A stretch of DNA of 64,000 nt from positions 25,428,216-25,492,215 of the forward strand of contig NC_067495.1 in NCBI RefSeq assembly GCF_947179515.1, written 5' to 3'. The notes under the pieces are model-generated. The model saw nothing but the letters and a program-made list of their open reading frames with translations, searched no databases and was not told the origin of the DNA. How positions within the stretch are numbered: position 1 is the stretch's first letter; each line of letters begins with the position of its first letter. Source of the stretch: Apodemus sylvaticus (lineage: Eukaryota > Chordata > Mammalia > Rodentia > Muridae). Shown here piece after piece: positions 9,736-20,757 of the stretch. Both the position numbers and the translations under genes were made by a program.

Positions 9736-10484
9736 CCAAAAAAACAATTGGATCCCAAACAGGGCTTGTGATATTCCTGTGGTAGATGCTTTGTAATAGG
9801 TCATCAGTTCAGAGTACCTAAGAGTTCCCCAATTCCAAGAAGGCAAAATGAAACATGCTATGTAGATTCCTAGATCCTAGCTAATACAGGGCAGTAGACT
9901 CTCTATGCCTTGTGACCTTAGGGTATTGTCTACAATGCTGCCCAGACCCTCAAGTGCAGTAAGAGATGGGAAATTAGTGCCTCTAGGAAACACCCTCAGC
10001 CAATGGAGGTCTTGGAGTCTATAAATGAATACCTTTCCTTCCCCTTCACAGTGTGGGGGGAATCCTGAACAGTTAATGCTACACAGGCTCTCAGATTTCT
10101 CCAGTCAGACTGAGTTTGTTACACAAAGTAATGACCTGCCCAATGTGACACCATCTTTTGTCTCCCCTCACCATTTTTTTTTTTTTTGACTCACTGTCTC
10201 CTTTTCCCCATTCTGCCTTCTGGAATCCTTCCCCAAATCCTTTTGTTGGGGATTTGCCCAAGGTAACTCAGACTAAGACAAACACATGGGGTTGAAATGA
10301 AGTGGCATGTTGAAAACTTCATTCCATTGGTCACACAATAGATGCCCAGTAAAGTGTGCGGTGGTTAGTATTTTTCTAAGAGTCATCTCAAACTTCTGTT
10401 GAGAGCCAGAAATCGTACTGTGGAATACTATGAATTTTAAAATGTTGTGCATGCATATCAAATGATGCCCAAGAAGAAGGAAGT
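9736..10484. other. Egfl6 intron, nothing recognised
   Basis: Only short homopolymers (C8A7 near 9731, T12 near 10176) stand out. Confidence 0.5.
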
Positions 10485-10657
10485 GGCCTCTGGTCCTGGA
10501 AAGGCTCATTGCAACAGTGTAGGGGAATACCAGGACAGGGAAGTGGCAAGGGGTGGATTGGGGAACAGGGGGAGGGAAGAGGGCTTATGGGATTTTTGAG
10601 GAGGGGGGATCCAGGAAAGGGAAAATCACTTGACATGTAAATAAAGAATATATCGAA

Positions 10658-10701
<44 letters not shown>

Positions 10702-10703
10702 AA
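10485..10703 (+). mobile_element. L1 3' end, 5'-truncated, plus strand
   Basis: Rodent L1 3' UTR: agtggcctctggtcctggaa, ataccaggacagggaagtgg, gggggatccaggaaagggaa, atgtaaataaagaatatatc, then an (AAAT)n tail. Only about 200 bp remains and no ORF2 is present. A second copy with the same 3' UTR type lies at 15691-15905 and a minus-strand one at 20885-20995. Confidence 0.88.
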
Positions 10704-10825
10704 TTTTGTGCATGGAAAATAGAAGCCCTCCAGAAATATGTTTTTTTAAAAAGGATAACTCACTTGTATATGACCACCCTTCTAGCCTCCAGGGCTAAGA
10801 ATTGAAGAAATTAGAAATAATAACT

Positions 10826-10980
10826 GCCTTGAGGGTAGAGTACTTGCCTAGAATACATAAGGTCCTTGGTTACAAGGACTGGGGACATAGGAGAAGAATT
10901 TTAAGGTCAAGGATGCAAGGCTATTTTTGGCTACATGGTGGGTTTGAGACCACCCTGGACTATAAGAGGTTCTGTCTGAC
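10826..10980 (+). mobile_element. B4 SINE
   Basis: gagggtagagtacttgccta, gaattttaaggtcaaggatg, ttgagaccaccctggactat, aagaggttctgtctgaca. Confidence 0.7.
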
Positions 10981-11075
10981 AGAGATGGGGAGGGAAGGGA
11001 GAGGGACAAGGGGAGAGGAAAAGAGGGAGGGGGAGAGCAGAGAGGGAAAGAGACAGAGACAGAGAGACAGAGACT
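10981..11075 (+). repeat. Purine-rich GGGA/GAGA low-complexity tract
   Basis: About 95 nearly pure G/A bases (gagatggggagggaaggg ... cagagacagagagacagaga) replace the A-tail of the preceding SINE. Confidence 0.9.
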
Positions 11076-11189
11076 TCTTAATTGGAGGGAAAACATTGTA
11101 GCCCATTTTCTATATTGTAGCCTAGTGTTTTAAAATTATAAATCTCACACAAAAAGAACCATTTCTTGTGCCAAAGAAACTTCTGTGGT

Positions 11190-11266
11190 TTTTGTTGTTG
11201 TTGTTGTTTTGCTTTTTGTTTTGTCTTTTTGGGGTTTTTGTTTGTTTGTTTTTGTTTTTGTTTCTG
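11190..11266 (+). repeat. T-rich (GTTT/GTT)n low-complexity tract
   Basis: tgttgttgttgttgttttgc and tgtttgtttgtttttgtttt, probably a degraded SINE tail. Confidence 0.85.
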
Positions 11267-11544
11267 CATCTAGGAGCACAGCTTCTAGAATAAGATTACT
11301 TTTAACTTGACCCCTACATGGCTCCTTGGCTAAGTATTTGTGGACTGAGAATAAGTATTGACTCTCCAATGCCTCCGTTTCCACATGTGTAAAAATAGGT
11401 ATTGCAGCACCTATCTCTTAATATTGTTTAATGTTAAATGAAATAATCCTTGCAGGAAAAAAAAAAAAACAGATGTCCACATACAGGGTTTACCACCTGC
11501 CCAGAATATACTAAAACTAAGTTTATCCCTCATGGTATTTTTTG

Positions 11545-11781
11545 AGTTTTTTTTTTTTTTATTTCACTTTGTATTTTGGGGACAAGATTTCATGGATCCC
11601 CAGTGGGCCTTGAACTTCCTGTATAGCCGAGGATCACAGTGACCTTCTGAGCCTCCTGCTTCTTACCTCCTGACTGTTTAGATTACAGGCACGTGTCACA
11701 ATTTCCTCAGTGCTGGGGATCAAAGACAAGGCTCTGCATCCCAGGCAAGCACACTACCAAGTGAGCCACACTCTCAACCCT
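11545..11781 (-). mobile_element. B4 SINE, minus strand
   Basis: A T-run, then tttggggacaagatttcatg, gggccttgaacttcctgtat, gattacaggcacgtgtcaca, agtgctggggatcaaagaca, aagcacactaccaagtgagc. Confidence 0.75.
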
Positions 11782-11814
11782 GGTTCGAAAGATTAGTATT
11801 TTTAATTTTTAAAT

Positions 11815-12005
11815 TGATATTTATTGCTTGTATGTGCATGATATGTGGTGGGCTGTGCACATGCCCTGGTGCAAAGCGTGGCAGTCAGAACACTCTGTGG
11901 GGGTCAGTTCTCTCCATTTGCACTTTTGTGGGTTCTGGGATCAGAGTCAGGTTGCCAAGCTTGGGAGGCAAGAGCCTTTATCCATTGAACCACTTTGCTG
12001 GCCCT
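11815..12005 (-). mobile_element. tRNA-derived SINE, minus strand
   Basis: atgtgcatgatatgtggtgg, gggtcagttctctccatttg, agagcctttatccattgaac, cactttgctggccc. Confidence 0.7.
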
Positions 12006-12025
12006 GTTATATATATATTAATCAC

Positions 12026-12330
12026 TTATGGGCTCAAGAGACAACTCAATGGGTAAAGTGCTTTCCATACAAGTATAAGGACCTGAGTTCGAATCCCCAG
12101 AACTCTCACTAAATCAGGAAATGGTACTACTTATCAGTCCTATGGTGAGATAGGAAATGGGGACAAGAGAATCCCCAGATATTCTCAGGCCAGCTAGCTT
12201 TGCATATGCAGTGGCAAACAGGAGACCCTGTGTCAAACAGGGTGGAAGAGAGGACCACCGCTGGAGATGCTACTCGGAGCGCCACACACGTTATGGCGTG
12301 CTTGTGCCAATACTCCCCTGTGAACACGCA
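12026..12330 (+). mobile_element. RSINE1-like SINE
   Basis: atgggctcaagagacaactc, aaggacctgagttcgaatcc, ggagaccctgtgtcaaacag, ggaccaccgctggagatgct, then a CA/GA tail. Confidence 0.7.
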
Positions 12331-12356
12331 TGCACACACATACACACACCACACCA

Positions 12357-12410
<54 letters not shown>
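12331..12410 (+). repeat. (CA)n(GA)n composite microsatellite
   Basis: CA repeats to about 12374 and GA repeats to 12410, grown on the tail of the preceding SINE. Confidence 0.97.
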
Positions 12411-12416
<6 letters not shown>

Positions 12417-12660
12417 TAAAAACCAAAAATTTAAAAACAGTAATAACTTATTTTTTAACATCAGTTTGATTTCCTCATAAAATAGCAGCATGTATCCTTG
12501 AATCATAGCTCTCAAGGAATTTGAGCCAATCTAGAGAAAAGTAACTGTTAACCTTAAAGCAGGAATAAGTCCATTACGGAAATGGTAGAAAATTGCAAGT
12601 ATTCCTGTGCATGCCTTTCAAGTCCTGGCTAGCTAAGTGTGACCTTAAACAAATTCTTTT

Positions 12661-12808
12661 TTTTTTTTTTTTTTTTTTTGGTTTTGGCTGTGTAGCCCTG
12701 GCTGTCCTGGACCTCACTCTGTAGACCAGGCTGGTCTTGAACTCAGAAATCCACCTGCCTCTGCCTCCCAAGTGCTGGGATTAAAGGCGTGCGCCACCAC
12801 ACCCGGCC
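12661..12808 (-). mobile_element. B1 SINE, minus strand, perfect 15-bp target duplication
   Basis: Near-consensus reverse B1 (gtagccctggctgtcctgga, tctgcctcccaagtgctggg, attaaaggcgtgcgccacca, cacccggcc). TAAACAAATTCTTTT occurs exactly at 12646-12660 and 12809-12823. It is a young insertion. Confidence 0.95.
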
Positions 12809-13248
12809 TAAACAAATTCTTTTACACTGGCATTTCCCTCACTACCAAAATCTAACTCGGGCCTACCCTTGGCTCTCTGGTCCTTATAATCTCCATTGAA
12901 AGTATTCAGGTAAGATATGGACAGAAGACAGCCTGCGTTTATCTCAGAATAACGGGAAGCACTTTCACGGACTTACCTGGGGCAGGAACCAAAAGGGTAG
13001 CCGAAGAGGAAAATGCTCTCACAGGTCAGAGTGGCTAACATGCAAAAGGACCAATTAGGTTGGCTAGCATGTCAAAGTAGGGGAGGTGCTTTCTACAAAA
13101 GTCTCCGGGACAGTAGGAAAATGCCATAATGAAAATCCCTTATTGCGCATGCTCACCTAAGGGATAATCAAGTCTCTGGAATAGACTGCTTCTCTGAGGT
13201 GTGTCTTCCTACCCAGCTGACTGAGAGGCCTGCTTCGAATTAACTTTT

Positions 13249-13396
13249 GTTTTTTTGACTTGTTGAGATAAGGTTTCTCTGTGTATCTCTGGCTATCCTG
13301 GAATTCTGTAGATGAAACTAGCCTCAAACTAGGTGAACTGCCCACCACATCTTCCTCCCAGAGTGCTCAGACTAAAGGCGCCACCACCACCCAGCT
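13249..13396 (-). mobile_element. Diverged B1 SINE, minus strand, with target duplication
   Basis: gagataaggtttctctgtgt, tggctatcctggaattctgt, actaaaggcgccaccaccac. GAATTAACTTTT at 13237-13248 and GAATTAACTCTT at 13397-13408 flank it. Confidence 0.85.
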
Positions 13397-13919
13397 GAAT
13401 TAACTCTTGAAAAGGGTCCCGAGTGTTTATCTTTGTTCTTTATCAGAAAGCCTCCAGGTAGGTGGGAAGCTTGGAATCTTGCAGATGATTTGGAAAGTCG
13501 TGGCTCCACCCTGAACCAGTCAGACCCCATTCTTGTAGCCAAAAAAAAAAAAATCACATAACAGAGTAGATCCAAAAGAATTAAAGAAACAAAAAAATAA
13601 ATAAATAAAAGAAAGATATAAAAGACACACATAAAAAGAAAAAAAGAAAAATGCCGTGCTTTACTAGGGGAGAAATAACATAAGTTTCTCTGGATGGGTC
13701 TCAAAAACCCTGCTATGTCCACCTTCCTTTCTTTCATGTGGTATTTTAAATCTGAACAAGGGGAGTGACTTTAATAGTCTCTCTTTTCACATGATGTTCC
13801 AAATTTTAAACACAGGCAGTTCTGATCTGTCTTCTTTTATCTGTCACTGTCCTTCTCTTGCAACAATATGTGGCCAAGGACACAGGAGGTAGATCCAGAA
13901 GTGGCCCAGCCTTGAAGAG

Positions 13920-14530
13920 AATCCGGCCTGCCTGATAATTTTTAAATTTATTTCCTTTATTCTTTAACAATTTCATACACTTATCTAATTATTTTGGTCA
14001 TTTTGACACAAACAGCCCATTAGCCTCTCATCCCACTCGCAGTGAATCTTTTTCTAAGGTCTTCCTGCTAGTTTCATGTCTTTGTGGTTGTGATTCTTTT
14101 GGGGTGTGGTCTTTTGGGGGGGCGGGGAGGACAGTAACCTACTGAGTTTAATTCATTTGAGTTATTTCCGTGATCGTGGGATGGGGGAAGGTTGTCTATT
14201 GAAACTGGGCAATTTACTAATATCTACACCATTAATGAAGGTGGCTCATCCTCTCCTAGTAATCATCAACTGCCAACAGCTCCTTCGAGAAGGTGGGGCC
14301 TCAAAAGCCCTTCCTCCATCCATAATGGAATATTAATGGGCTCCATCTTGTGCAGGTTACCATAGCTACTGTCAGTTCCTATACACAATGCCCAGGTCAC
14401 ACACAGAGGACAGTGTTCCCCAGCATAGTTCCTTATCCTCTGGCGCTCATATTTTCCACCCTGTCTTTACCAACATTCCCTGAGACTTGAAGGGGGTGTT
14501 CAAGAGTTCTTCCTTGGGGCTGATTCTGGA
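13920..14530. repeat. Probable old rodent interspersed repeat, unassigned
   Basis: Blocks such as aacaatttcatacacttatc, aatgaaggtggctcatcctc, atcaactgccaacagctcct and ggctccatcttgtgcaggtt resemble sequence I associate with repeated rodent DNA, perhaps L1-related. The family is not established. A related motif (tcttttgatcattttcattc) recurs near 20330. Confidence 0.35.
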
Positions 14531-14628
14531 AGCATTGACTTCCTGCACTTGAACACTTCCAAACCGGTCTATTGCTCATAAATGATCTCAACTAAATGGG
14601 AATTCTCCTGTGTTACTTTTTGGCTCAG

Positions 14629-14949
14629 TGATCCCTGAACATTCTGTGAAAGAAATACTCACAGCACCGGGGACCATCAAAGACCGAATCAAGAAGTTAC
14701 TGGCTCACAAGCGCACCATGAAGAAAAAGGTGAAGCTTAAAATCGCCACCCCAAGACCCACCAGTACCCGTGCCCCTAAGGTCAACCTGCCTTACAGCTC
14801 TGAGGAGGGCGTTTTCAGGGGCAGAAACTCTGATGGAGAACAAAACAGGAAGGAAGAGAGAAAGAGAGAGAGGCTTGAAGAAGAGAAAAGAGAGAAAGCC
14901 CTGAGGAACGAGGTGGAACAGGAACGAACCCTCAGAGGGGACGTGTTCT
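14629..14949 (+). CDS. Egfl6: Egfl6 coding exon, charged linker with RGD motif
   Basis: The exon is 321 bp, bounded by ttggctcag|TG and GTGTTCT|gtaagt, phase 1 to phase 1. It encodes about 107 residues from VIPEHSVKEILTAPGTIKD to TLRGDVF. It has no cysteine. A basic stretch (KKLLAHKRTMKKKVKLK) comes first, then a Pro/Thr-rich part, then a long Arg/Glu/Lys-rich segment likely to be helical or coiled. RGD is encoded at 14934-14942, close to the exon end. EGFL6 is known to carry an RGD used for integrin-dependent adhesion, and its conservation here supports that role. This exon links the EGF array to the MAM domain and shows more substitutions than the EGF or MAM exons against the human sequence as I remember it. 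Confidence 0.95.
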
Positions 14950-15057
14950 GTAAGTATTACTTTTGTTGTTCTTCTATTTTATAAAAAGTGAATGTAATTC
15001 CTCATGGCAAATCAACAAACAAGACTAGACACTTCCTGCCTTAAGGAAGATGGCTTA

Positions 15058-15216
15058 GGGGCGGGAGAGATGGCTCAGCTGTTAAAGAGCACCGACTGCT
15101 CTTCCAGAGGTCCTGAGTTCATTTCCCAGCAACCACATGGTGGCTCACAACCATCTGTAATGGGGTTTGACGGCCTCCAGTGATAATGTATTCACATACA
15201 CAAAATAAATCTTAGA
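15058..15216 (+). mobile_element. B2 SINE
   Basis: gggcgggagagatggctcag, gactgctcttccagaggtcc, caaccacatggtggctcaca, ccatctgtaatggggtttga. The tail has expanded into the adjoining GGAA/GAAA tract. Confidence 0.92.
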
Positions 15217-15286
15217 AAGGAAGGAAGGAAGGAAGGAAGGAAGGAAGGAAGGAAGGAAGGAAGGAAGGAAGGAAGGAAGGAAGGAA

Positions 15287-15371
<85 letters not shown>
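15217..15371 (+). repeat. (GGAA)n(GAAA)n tetranucleotide microsatellite
   Basis: GGAA units to 15290, then GAAA units to 15371: about 155 bp of pure purine on the + strand, attached to the B2 tail. Confidence 0.98.
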
Positions 15372-15372
<1 letters not shown>

Positions 15373-15373
<1 letters not shown>

Positions 15374-15687
15374 TATGTCTTGGGTATTCCAAGTTTCTAG
15401 GCTAATATCCACTTATCAGTGAGTGCATACCATGAGTGTTCTTTTGAGACTGGGTTACCTCACTTAGTATGATGTTCTCCAGCTCCATCCATTTGTCTAA
15501 GAATTTCATGAATTCATTGTTTCTAATGGCTGAATAGTACTCCATTGTGTATATATAGCACTTTTTTTTTTATTCATTCCTCCACTGAGGGATATCTGGG
15601 TTCTTTCCTCCGCTGAGGGACATCTGGGTTCTTTCCAGCTTCTGGCTATTGTAAATAGGGCTGCTATGAGCATAGTGGAGCATGTGT
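15373..15687 (-). mobile_element. L1 segment, inverted (3' ORF2 region on the minus strand)
   Basis: ctaatatccacttatcagtg, gatgttctccagctccatcc, gaatagtactccattgtgta and ctatgagcatagtggagcat are the reverse complement of the end of rodent L1 ORF2 and early 3' UTR. It joins directly to a sense-orientation L1 3' UTR at about 15690. A 28-bp direct tandem duplication (15579-15606 and 15607-15634, two mismatches) lies inside. No intact reading frame is present. Confidence 0.8.
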
Positions 15688-15690
15688 GAA

Positions 15691-15905
15691 CAGAGGAGTG
15701 GCCCCTGGTTCTGGAAAGACGCAGTGCAGCAGTATAGGGCAATACCAGAACAGGGAAGTGGAAAGGGGTAGGTGGGGAGACAGGGTGGGTGGGGGGACAG
15801 GAAGGGGGCTTATGGGACTTTCCGGGAGTGGGGAGCCAGGAAAGGGGAAATCATTTGAAATGTAAATAAAGAATATATGGAATAAAAACAATAAAAATAA
15901 AATTA
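15691..15905 (+). mobile_element. L1 3' UTR end, plus strand
   Basis: gagtggcccctggttctgga, gcaataccagaacagggaag, gggcttatgggactttccgg, aatcatttgaaatgtaaata, aagaatatatgg, then an A-rich tail. It is the 3' partner of the inverted segment just upstream. Confidence 0.88.
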
Positions 15906-15963
15906 GCAGCGGTGTCCCTTCATCCCAATCAGAAAGTGAACTTTGCAGGAAGTCCAGACCCAA

Positions 15964-16094
<131 letters not shown>

Positions 16095-16940
16095 GCAAGC
16101 TTAGCTCCCTTTCTGTATACCATGAGTCTGAAGTCTAAGATTTTTTTCTAGAAAAAAGTAAACATTTTAATACAACCACTTTTTAAATCACAAATAAAAA
16201 CATTACACAGAGAATTTAAGGATCTACTTAAAGAGTCCTGCAGTCCCAACTCTGTGCATGTCGGAGAGCTTCGACAGTTACCACGGCCATTCTGAAGCTG
16301 TGGCACTTCCCTTTGGGCTTCACCTTTTCATTACCCATTACATTTTTATGAACTTATCCACCACAAAAAAGAAAAAAATCTGTGACAGAGCTGAAACTTG
16401 GAAAAATGGCATTATATCCTCTTTTGTGGCTCATGTGTACTCCTACCTGCATCCTGTCCTGTCTCACCGCCTGTCCTTTTACCTGTGTTCTGGTTTTTCT
16501 CATTCCCTGTCCTTTGGCCTGTACTCTGTCCTTAGTCATCACCTAAGATCACTATCTCTTGCTCTTCCTTCTAAATGCTGCACTATGCTCACACTCAGAC
16601 TGCTGACATCTACCCATTAGGGGCTAGGATTAGTGTATGAAGAACATGCAGTGAAATGGTTTTAAAGAGAGAAAAAGAAAACTGGGTTGGCACACAGGTC
16701 CTAGGAAGTAAGTTGCTTCTGTAAGGTCTAGAGAATATCTTCCAGAGGTGCTAAATGAGATCTACCACTCTGGGAAACCCAAGGGTAAGTCCTGTCCTTG
16801 TCCCTTACCTGGATATTTCCTACTTGTCACAGCCCTTCCCTGCCAACACCCATCAAGCACGGTTGTGTGGTTGCCAGACACACCTTCCAAATCAGAAACC
16901 CTCATCATCAGGTCCTCCAAGCACTCTCTTTTTACTTTTT
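16095..16940. other. Egfl6 intron, unassigned
   Basis: No exon or known repeat. The minus strand of 16135-16385 has some features of a retroposed 3' end (see findings) but I could not identify a parent gene. Near 16440-16560 there are loosely repeated ctgtcct/cctgt motifs. Confidence 0.45.
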
Positions 16941-16944
16941 TTAA

Positions 16945-17080
16945 TTAATTAATTGAGACAGGGTAGTCCTGGCTGACCTGGAATTCACTATGTAGCCTAG
17001 GTTAGACTCATACTCAGAGATCTACCTGTGCTTCTCAAGTACTTGGATTAAAGAAGTATGCCACCACATCCAGTATTTTT
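16945..17080 (-). mobile_element. Diverged B1 SINE, minus strand
   Basis: gagacagggtagtcctggct, ggaattcactatgtagccta, ggattaaagaagtatgccac. Confidence 0.75.
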
Positions 17081-17094
17081 AAAAGTTTTCATGA

Positions 17095-17222
17095 TACTGG
17101 CTTGTGGTGGCTATCCCTGAACTTACTCTGTAGATCAACTAGGCTAGCCTCAAACTCAGAACTCTACCTGGCTCTGCTTCCCAATCCTAGGATTAAAGGC
17201 CTGTGCCCCCACCACTGGGCTA
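17095..17222 (-). mobile_element. Diverged B1 SINE fragment, minus strand
   Basis: gaacttactctgtagatcaa, tcaaactcagaactctacct, ggattaaaggcctgtgcccc. Confidence 0.7.
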
Positions 17223-17329
17223 CTACCCGTCTCCTTTCTACTTTCATGTCTGTTTATTTTTGTAACCTGTTGGGCATGGGAATTCCTTCCCTTGGGGAGA
17301 CATAATAAACAATTCCCCTATAAGACCCC

Positions 17330-17755
17330 ATCAGTAGTACCAAGGATGATTTTTACCAGAGTCTAGCTTGGGTAACCAATGAGTTTATTAGGCTTGCTTT
17401 CTACGCACAAGTGATGGATTGTTTACAGGAATGTGAGTAACCTCAAAGCAGCCACACCACCATTAAGTCTCACCTCCATGGATGACAAGGTTCCTGCAGT
17501 GCTTACATGGAGTCCCTCTTCAGTTAACCATCCACAACCTATATACTCTATCACCTCCCAAGACCATGAGTCAAGCAATTAGGGAAGAATTATATACAAA
17601 TGTCTGCGAGTTACAGGAGGGAGCAGTCAGACACTTGGGCAATGATCCAATGACCCAGCCCATCCAAATCTTCTATGGGGGAACATCAACAGTCACCAGA
17701 TTAAGGGATTATTTAGTGTCCCTCTCTCAGTGACGATGAACTGCCACTCAGGGAG
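17330..17755. repeat. Possible old rodent interspersed repeat
   Basis: ggtaaccaatgagtttatta, ggaatgtgagtaacctcaaa and gcagccacaccaccattaag resemble a recurring rodent sequence type. The family is unassigned. An 83-codon open frame in it (17482-17733) shows no recognised domain. Confidence 0.3.
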
Positions 17756-17884
17756 TACTGAGGCCTTATCAGTCCCTCTTGCCTCCCTTTGTTCTTTATG
17801 GAAGTCACTTTTCAAGGACTTGATCTATGAAAAGAGAATATCTTGATTGTATGTTGATGATTATAATAAGCCAAAAATAGCTAG

Positions 17885-18025
17885 ACCTTAGGTAACATAC
17901 CCCTTTGATCTGAGCATGTAGGAGGTAGAGGTAGGCATATCTGTCTATATCTGAGACCACCCTGGTCTGTGTAGCAAGTTCCAGGCCAGTGAGGGCTACA
18001 TAGTGAGACTCTGTGTCAAAGATTT
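17885..18025 (+). mobile_element. Diverged B1 SINE
   Basis: gaggtagaggtaggcatatc, gaccaccctggtctgtgtag, gggctacatagtgagactct. Confidence 0.7.
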
Positions 18026-18627
18026 TAAGCTCAAATAGAAAATGACAGAAGCAAACCTCTACAGCAGAGCTTAAGTTTCTGCGTGAGCCAGGTGGCTGAT
18101 ATATCCCTCTTTGCAAAGGTTGGTATACAAAGCCCACCATAGTTCTCAGCCCCTCCAAGACAGTTTGGGAGTTAACTCTGAGTCCTCATCCTGAGACCCC
18201 ATTTCCTTCTTTCTGGGTGCTTCCGTTTTATATTGTATTTTTGCCTGTATGACTTGGAGACCAATACCAGGGGTTGTTAACCAAGAGATAAGCAGATACA
18301 GGCTCATCCAGGTCAGAAACAGTATAGCAGTCACATAATTGCCCTTACTAATGAACAATGTCAAGGAAATGGGTTTCCAATACCTGGTGAGAAGGAGTGT
18401 ACCCAGAGTGTGGGTATTGAGCTCACCTGAGGGAAATTTGAAAACACTTTTCTGGGTGAGGAAACTGGGTAGGAAATGGGAGGAAGATGCTATTTTAACG
18501 TGTTCTGCCCTTAGACTGCATGACAAACCTGTGTTTTGACACTAAGTTTATTCCCTTGATGCATGGAGTGGGGGAGTTGGTTTGGTTTTGTCTTGTTTTT
18601 CCCTAACTGACCGAGGATCTTTATTAG

Positions 18628-18708
18628 CCCCTAAGGTAAATGAAGCAGAGGATTTGGAGCTGGTCTACATCCAAAGAAAAGAGCTGAATTCCAAACTGGA
18701 GCACAAAG
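18628..18708 (+). CDS. Egfl6: Egfl6 coding exon, linker before the MAM domain
   Basis: The exon is 81 bp, bounded by ctttattag|CC and CACAAAG|gtaagg, phase 1 to phase 1. It encodes 27 residues (start S-P-K-V-N-E-A-E-D, end S-K-L-E-H-K). It contains no cysteine and continues the charged linker between RGD and MAM. The human counterpart has the same ends (PKVNEA ... SKLEHK) as I remember it, which fixes the exon despite its small size. Confidence 0.93.
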
Positions 18709-20260
18709 GTAAGGATAGAAACATTTAAGGAAAAAAAAAAAAAAAACAGCCCTCATCTCAAAGCGAATATGTGGAGTGACCATGTCCTAGGTACCTCAAA
18801 CATCATGTTCCAATGTAGTAGCAGTTTCCTAGAGTTTTATGGCAAAGAACAAAGAAGGTCAGAAATCAAATCATTTTTCAAATGAAAATACCAGGTTGAT
18901 AGGTTCCAGCAAAGTGGAGGAATCTGTGCTATAGCCCCACACATGACATTTTTAACTTTGGGGCTTGTGGAAGCTAGATGTCTGCTAAGTTATATACACC
19001 CCAGAAAGTTATACCCAATAGTCACAAAGATTTCAGGTCAGACATGGAGGTAGGCAATGAATAGCTATTAATAAAATTAGCTCAAAATAATTTGGCTCTC
19101 GATCTGCAACATTCCAATCCCTTCTGCAATCACTGAAATTCAAGTAGCCTTTGTAGAATGTTCTGTATAGGCTTGGATCCTTTCTGGAAACTCCCTGTCT
19201 CAGTAACTACTTCTTTTTTTTTTCTAAATGATTTATAATTTTAAACAGTAGTGAGCTCATGGGAAGGAGCAGAAATGAGATCACCCTTCAGGAAGACCTG
19301 TGTTAGGAGGAGACAAGGCCCTGAAGCGGGAAAGAGATGGTTCAGTTCAGGAGAGAAATAGCACCATGGCCATCAGGAGCCCTCACAGGACCTTGAAGGA
19401 AGAGACGGCCTTCTCTTTAAACCCGGAGAGCAAAAGGGAATTCTGAGTATTTCAGGTTTGGGGTATCAAGGAGTTAAGCTTCATACCATGTGATCTAGCT
19501 TGGGCTGGCCTGCATGCAGGCCTGGAGACAGGCACTAGCTAGTACTATATAAACTTACCTTGTAGCTACGAGGGGGAGGGACTTCAAGAAGCAGAACATA
19601 CTTTCTTTATCAATCCCTGGGAGAGAGAGAAAAGCAGCGGAAGCGTCTGTGCTCGCCCACTCTCTCCTGCAACATCTTTCATTTGTTGAAATCACTGCTT
19701 CAATCATAAGCAGCCAAGAGAAAACTCACTGTCATGGCACACAGAACCAGTGCTGTGTTTCTTCTCCTGGGGAGACAGGAATAAACAGACATTTATTCAC
19801 TCTGTATGTGGCACTAAACGACAGGCCAAAGTAACCATTCTATGCAAGTTGGTGAAGCAAGTTGGTTTTATCGGGCTTACTTTATAAGCGAATGAAAAGC
19901 TGTTATCCCACTTCATCAGTGATGATGTCCAAAAAAGCCATATAATGAAGTCCTGACTGTTTTTCAGGGCCTGTCTCCCAAGGGAGGGGCTCAAGAGGGA
20001 GTAGATGTCTGGAATCCTAGGTGAGAATTCTATGACCTTCTCCCACTACTAAGGACTGTTAATGACTCTGTTGCCACTAGTGTAGACCTGGCCATCACTG
20101 TATTGTTTATATTGTTTATTTTGTTACCATGACTACAGGCCAAATATACTGTAGGTTATCTCAGCATCCTTTCCTCTCTGATGAAAGACACTTATATCAA
20201 GCCAGGAGGCAATCCCTTTACTTCTAATCACCAGTGTTTAAATAGTAGGTCATTTAAAAC
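18709..20260. other. Egfl6 intron, unassigned (possible LTR-like block)
   Basis: No coding exon or SINE seen. TATATAAAC near 19546 and GGAATAAAC near 19780 are spaced like promoter and polyadenylation signals of an LTR, but I could not set TG..CA ends or a target duplication. Confidence 0.4.
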
Positions 20261-20620
20261 ATTTTTATTGTCATGCATGTATTTTACACAATGAGTGTCA
20301 TTATGACATTTTTATACATGCTTATAATATCTTTTGATCATTTTCATTCCCATTACCTTTCCTTGTGCCCCTCCCACTCTCACTGGTCCTGTTCCTCTTC
20401 CCAAATAGTTCCCATTCAACTTGTCACATCTAGATCATGGGCCTGCACCTTTAAGAAACTGATCACCTTAAGATGCTGGCCAGGCAGTGTAGGCAATCTC
20501 TCAGCCACACATCCCTATACTTCTCCTTCTGAAACAGAGTGAAGAGGCCTTGCTGTGCCTATCAGTCCCTAAGGTGTAGTCTTGCCCAGAACCTGACACT
20601 TCCACACTTCCATGGGTTTT

Positions 20621-20757
20621 TCTTTTCTCTCTGTGTAGTCCTGGCCATTCTGGTACAGGCTCTGTAGGACCAAGCTGGCTTCCAACTTAAGAGATCTGTG
20701 TGCCTCTGCCTCCCAAGTGCTAGATTAAAAGTGTGTGCCACCACCACCTGCCTGCCA
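20621..20757 (-). mobile_element. B1 SINE, minus strand
   Basis: ttctctctgtgtagtcctgg, gcctctgcctcccaagtgct, agattaaaagtgtgtgccac. Confidence 0.82.
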
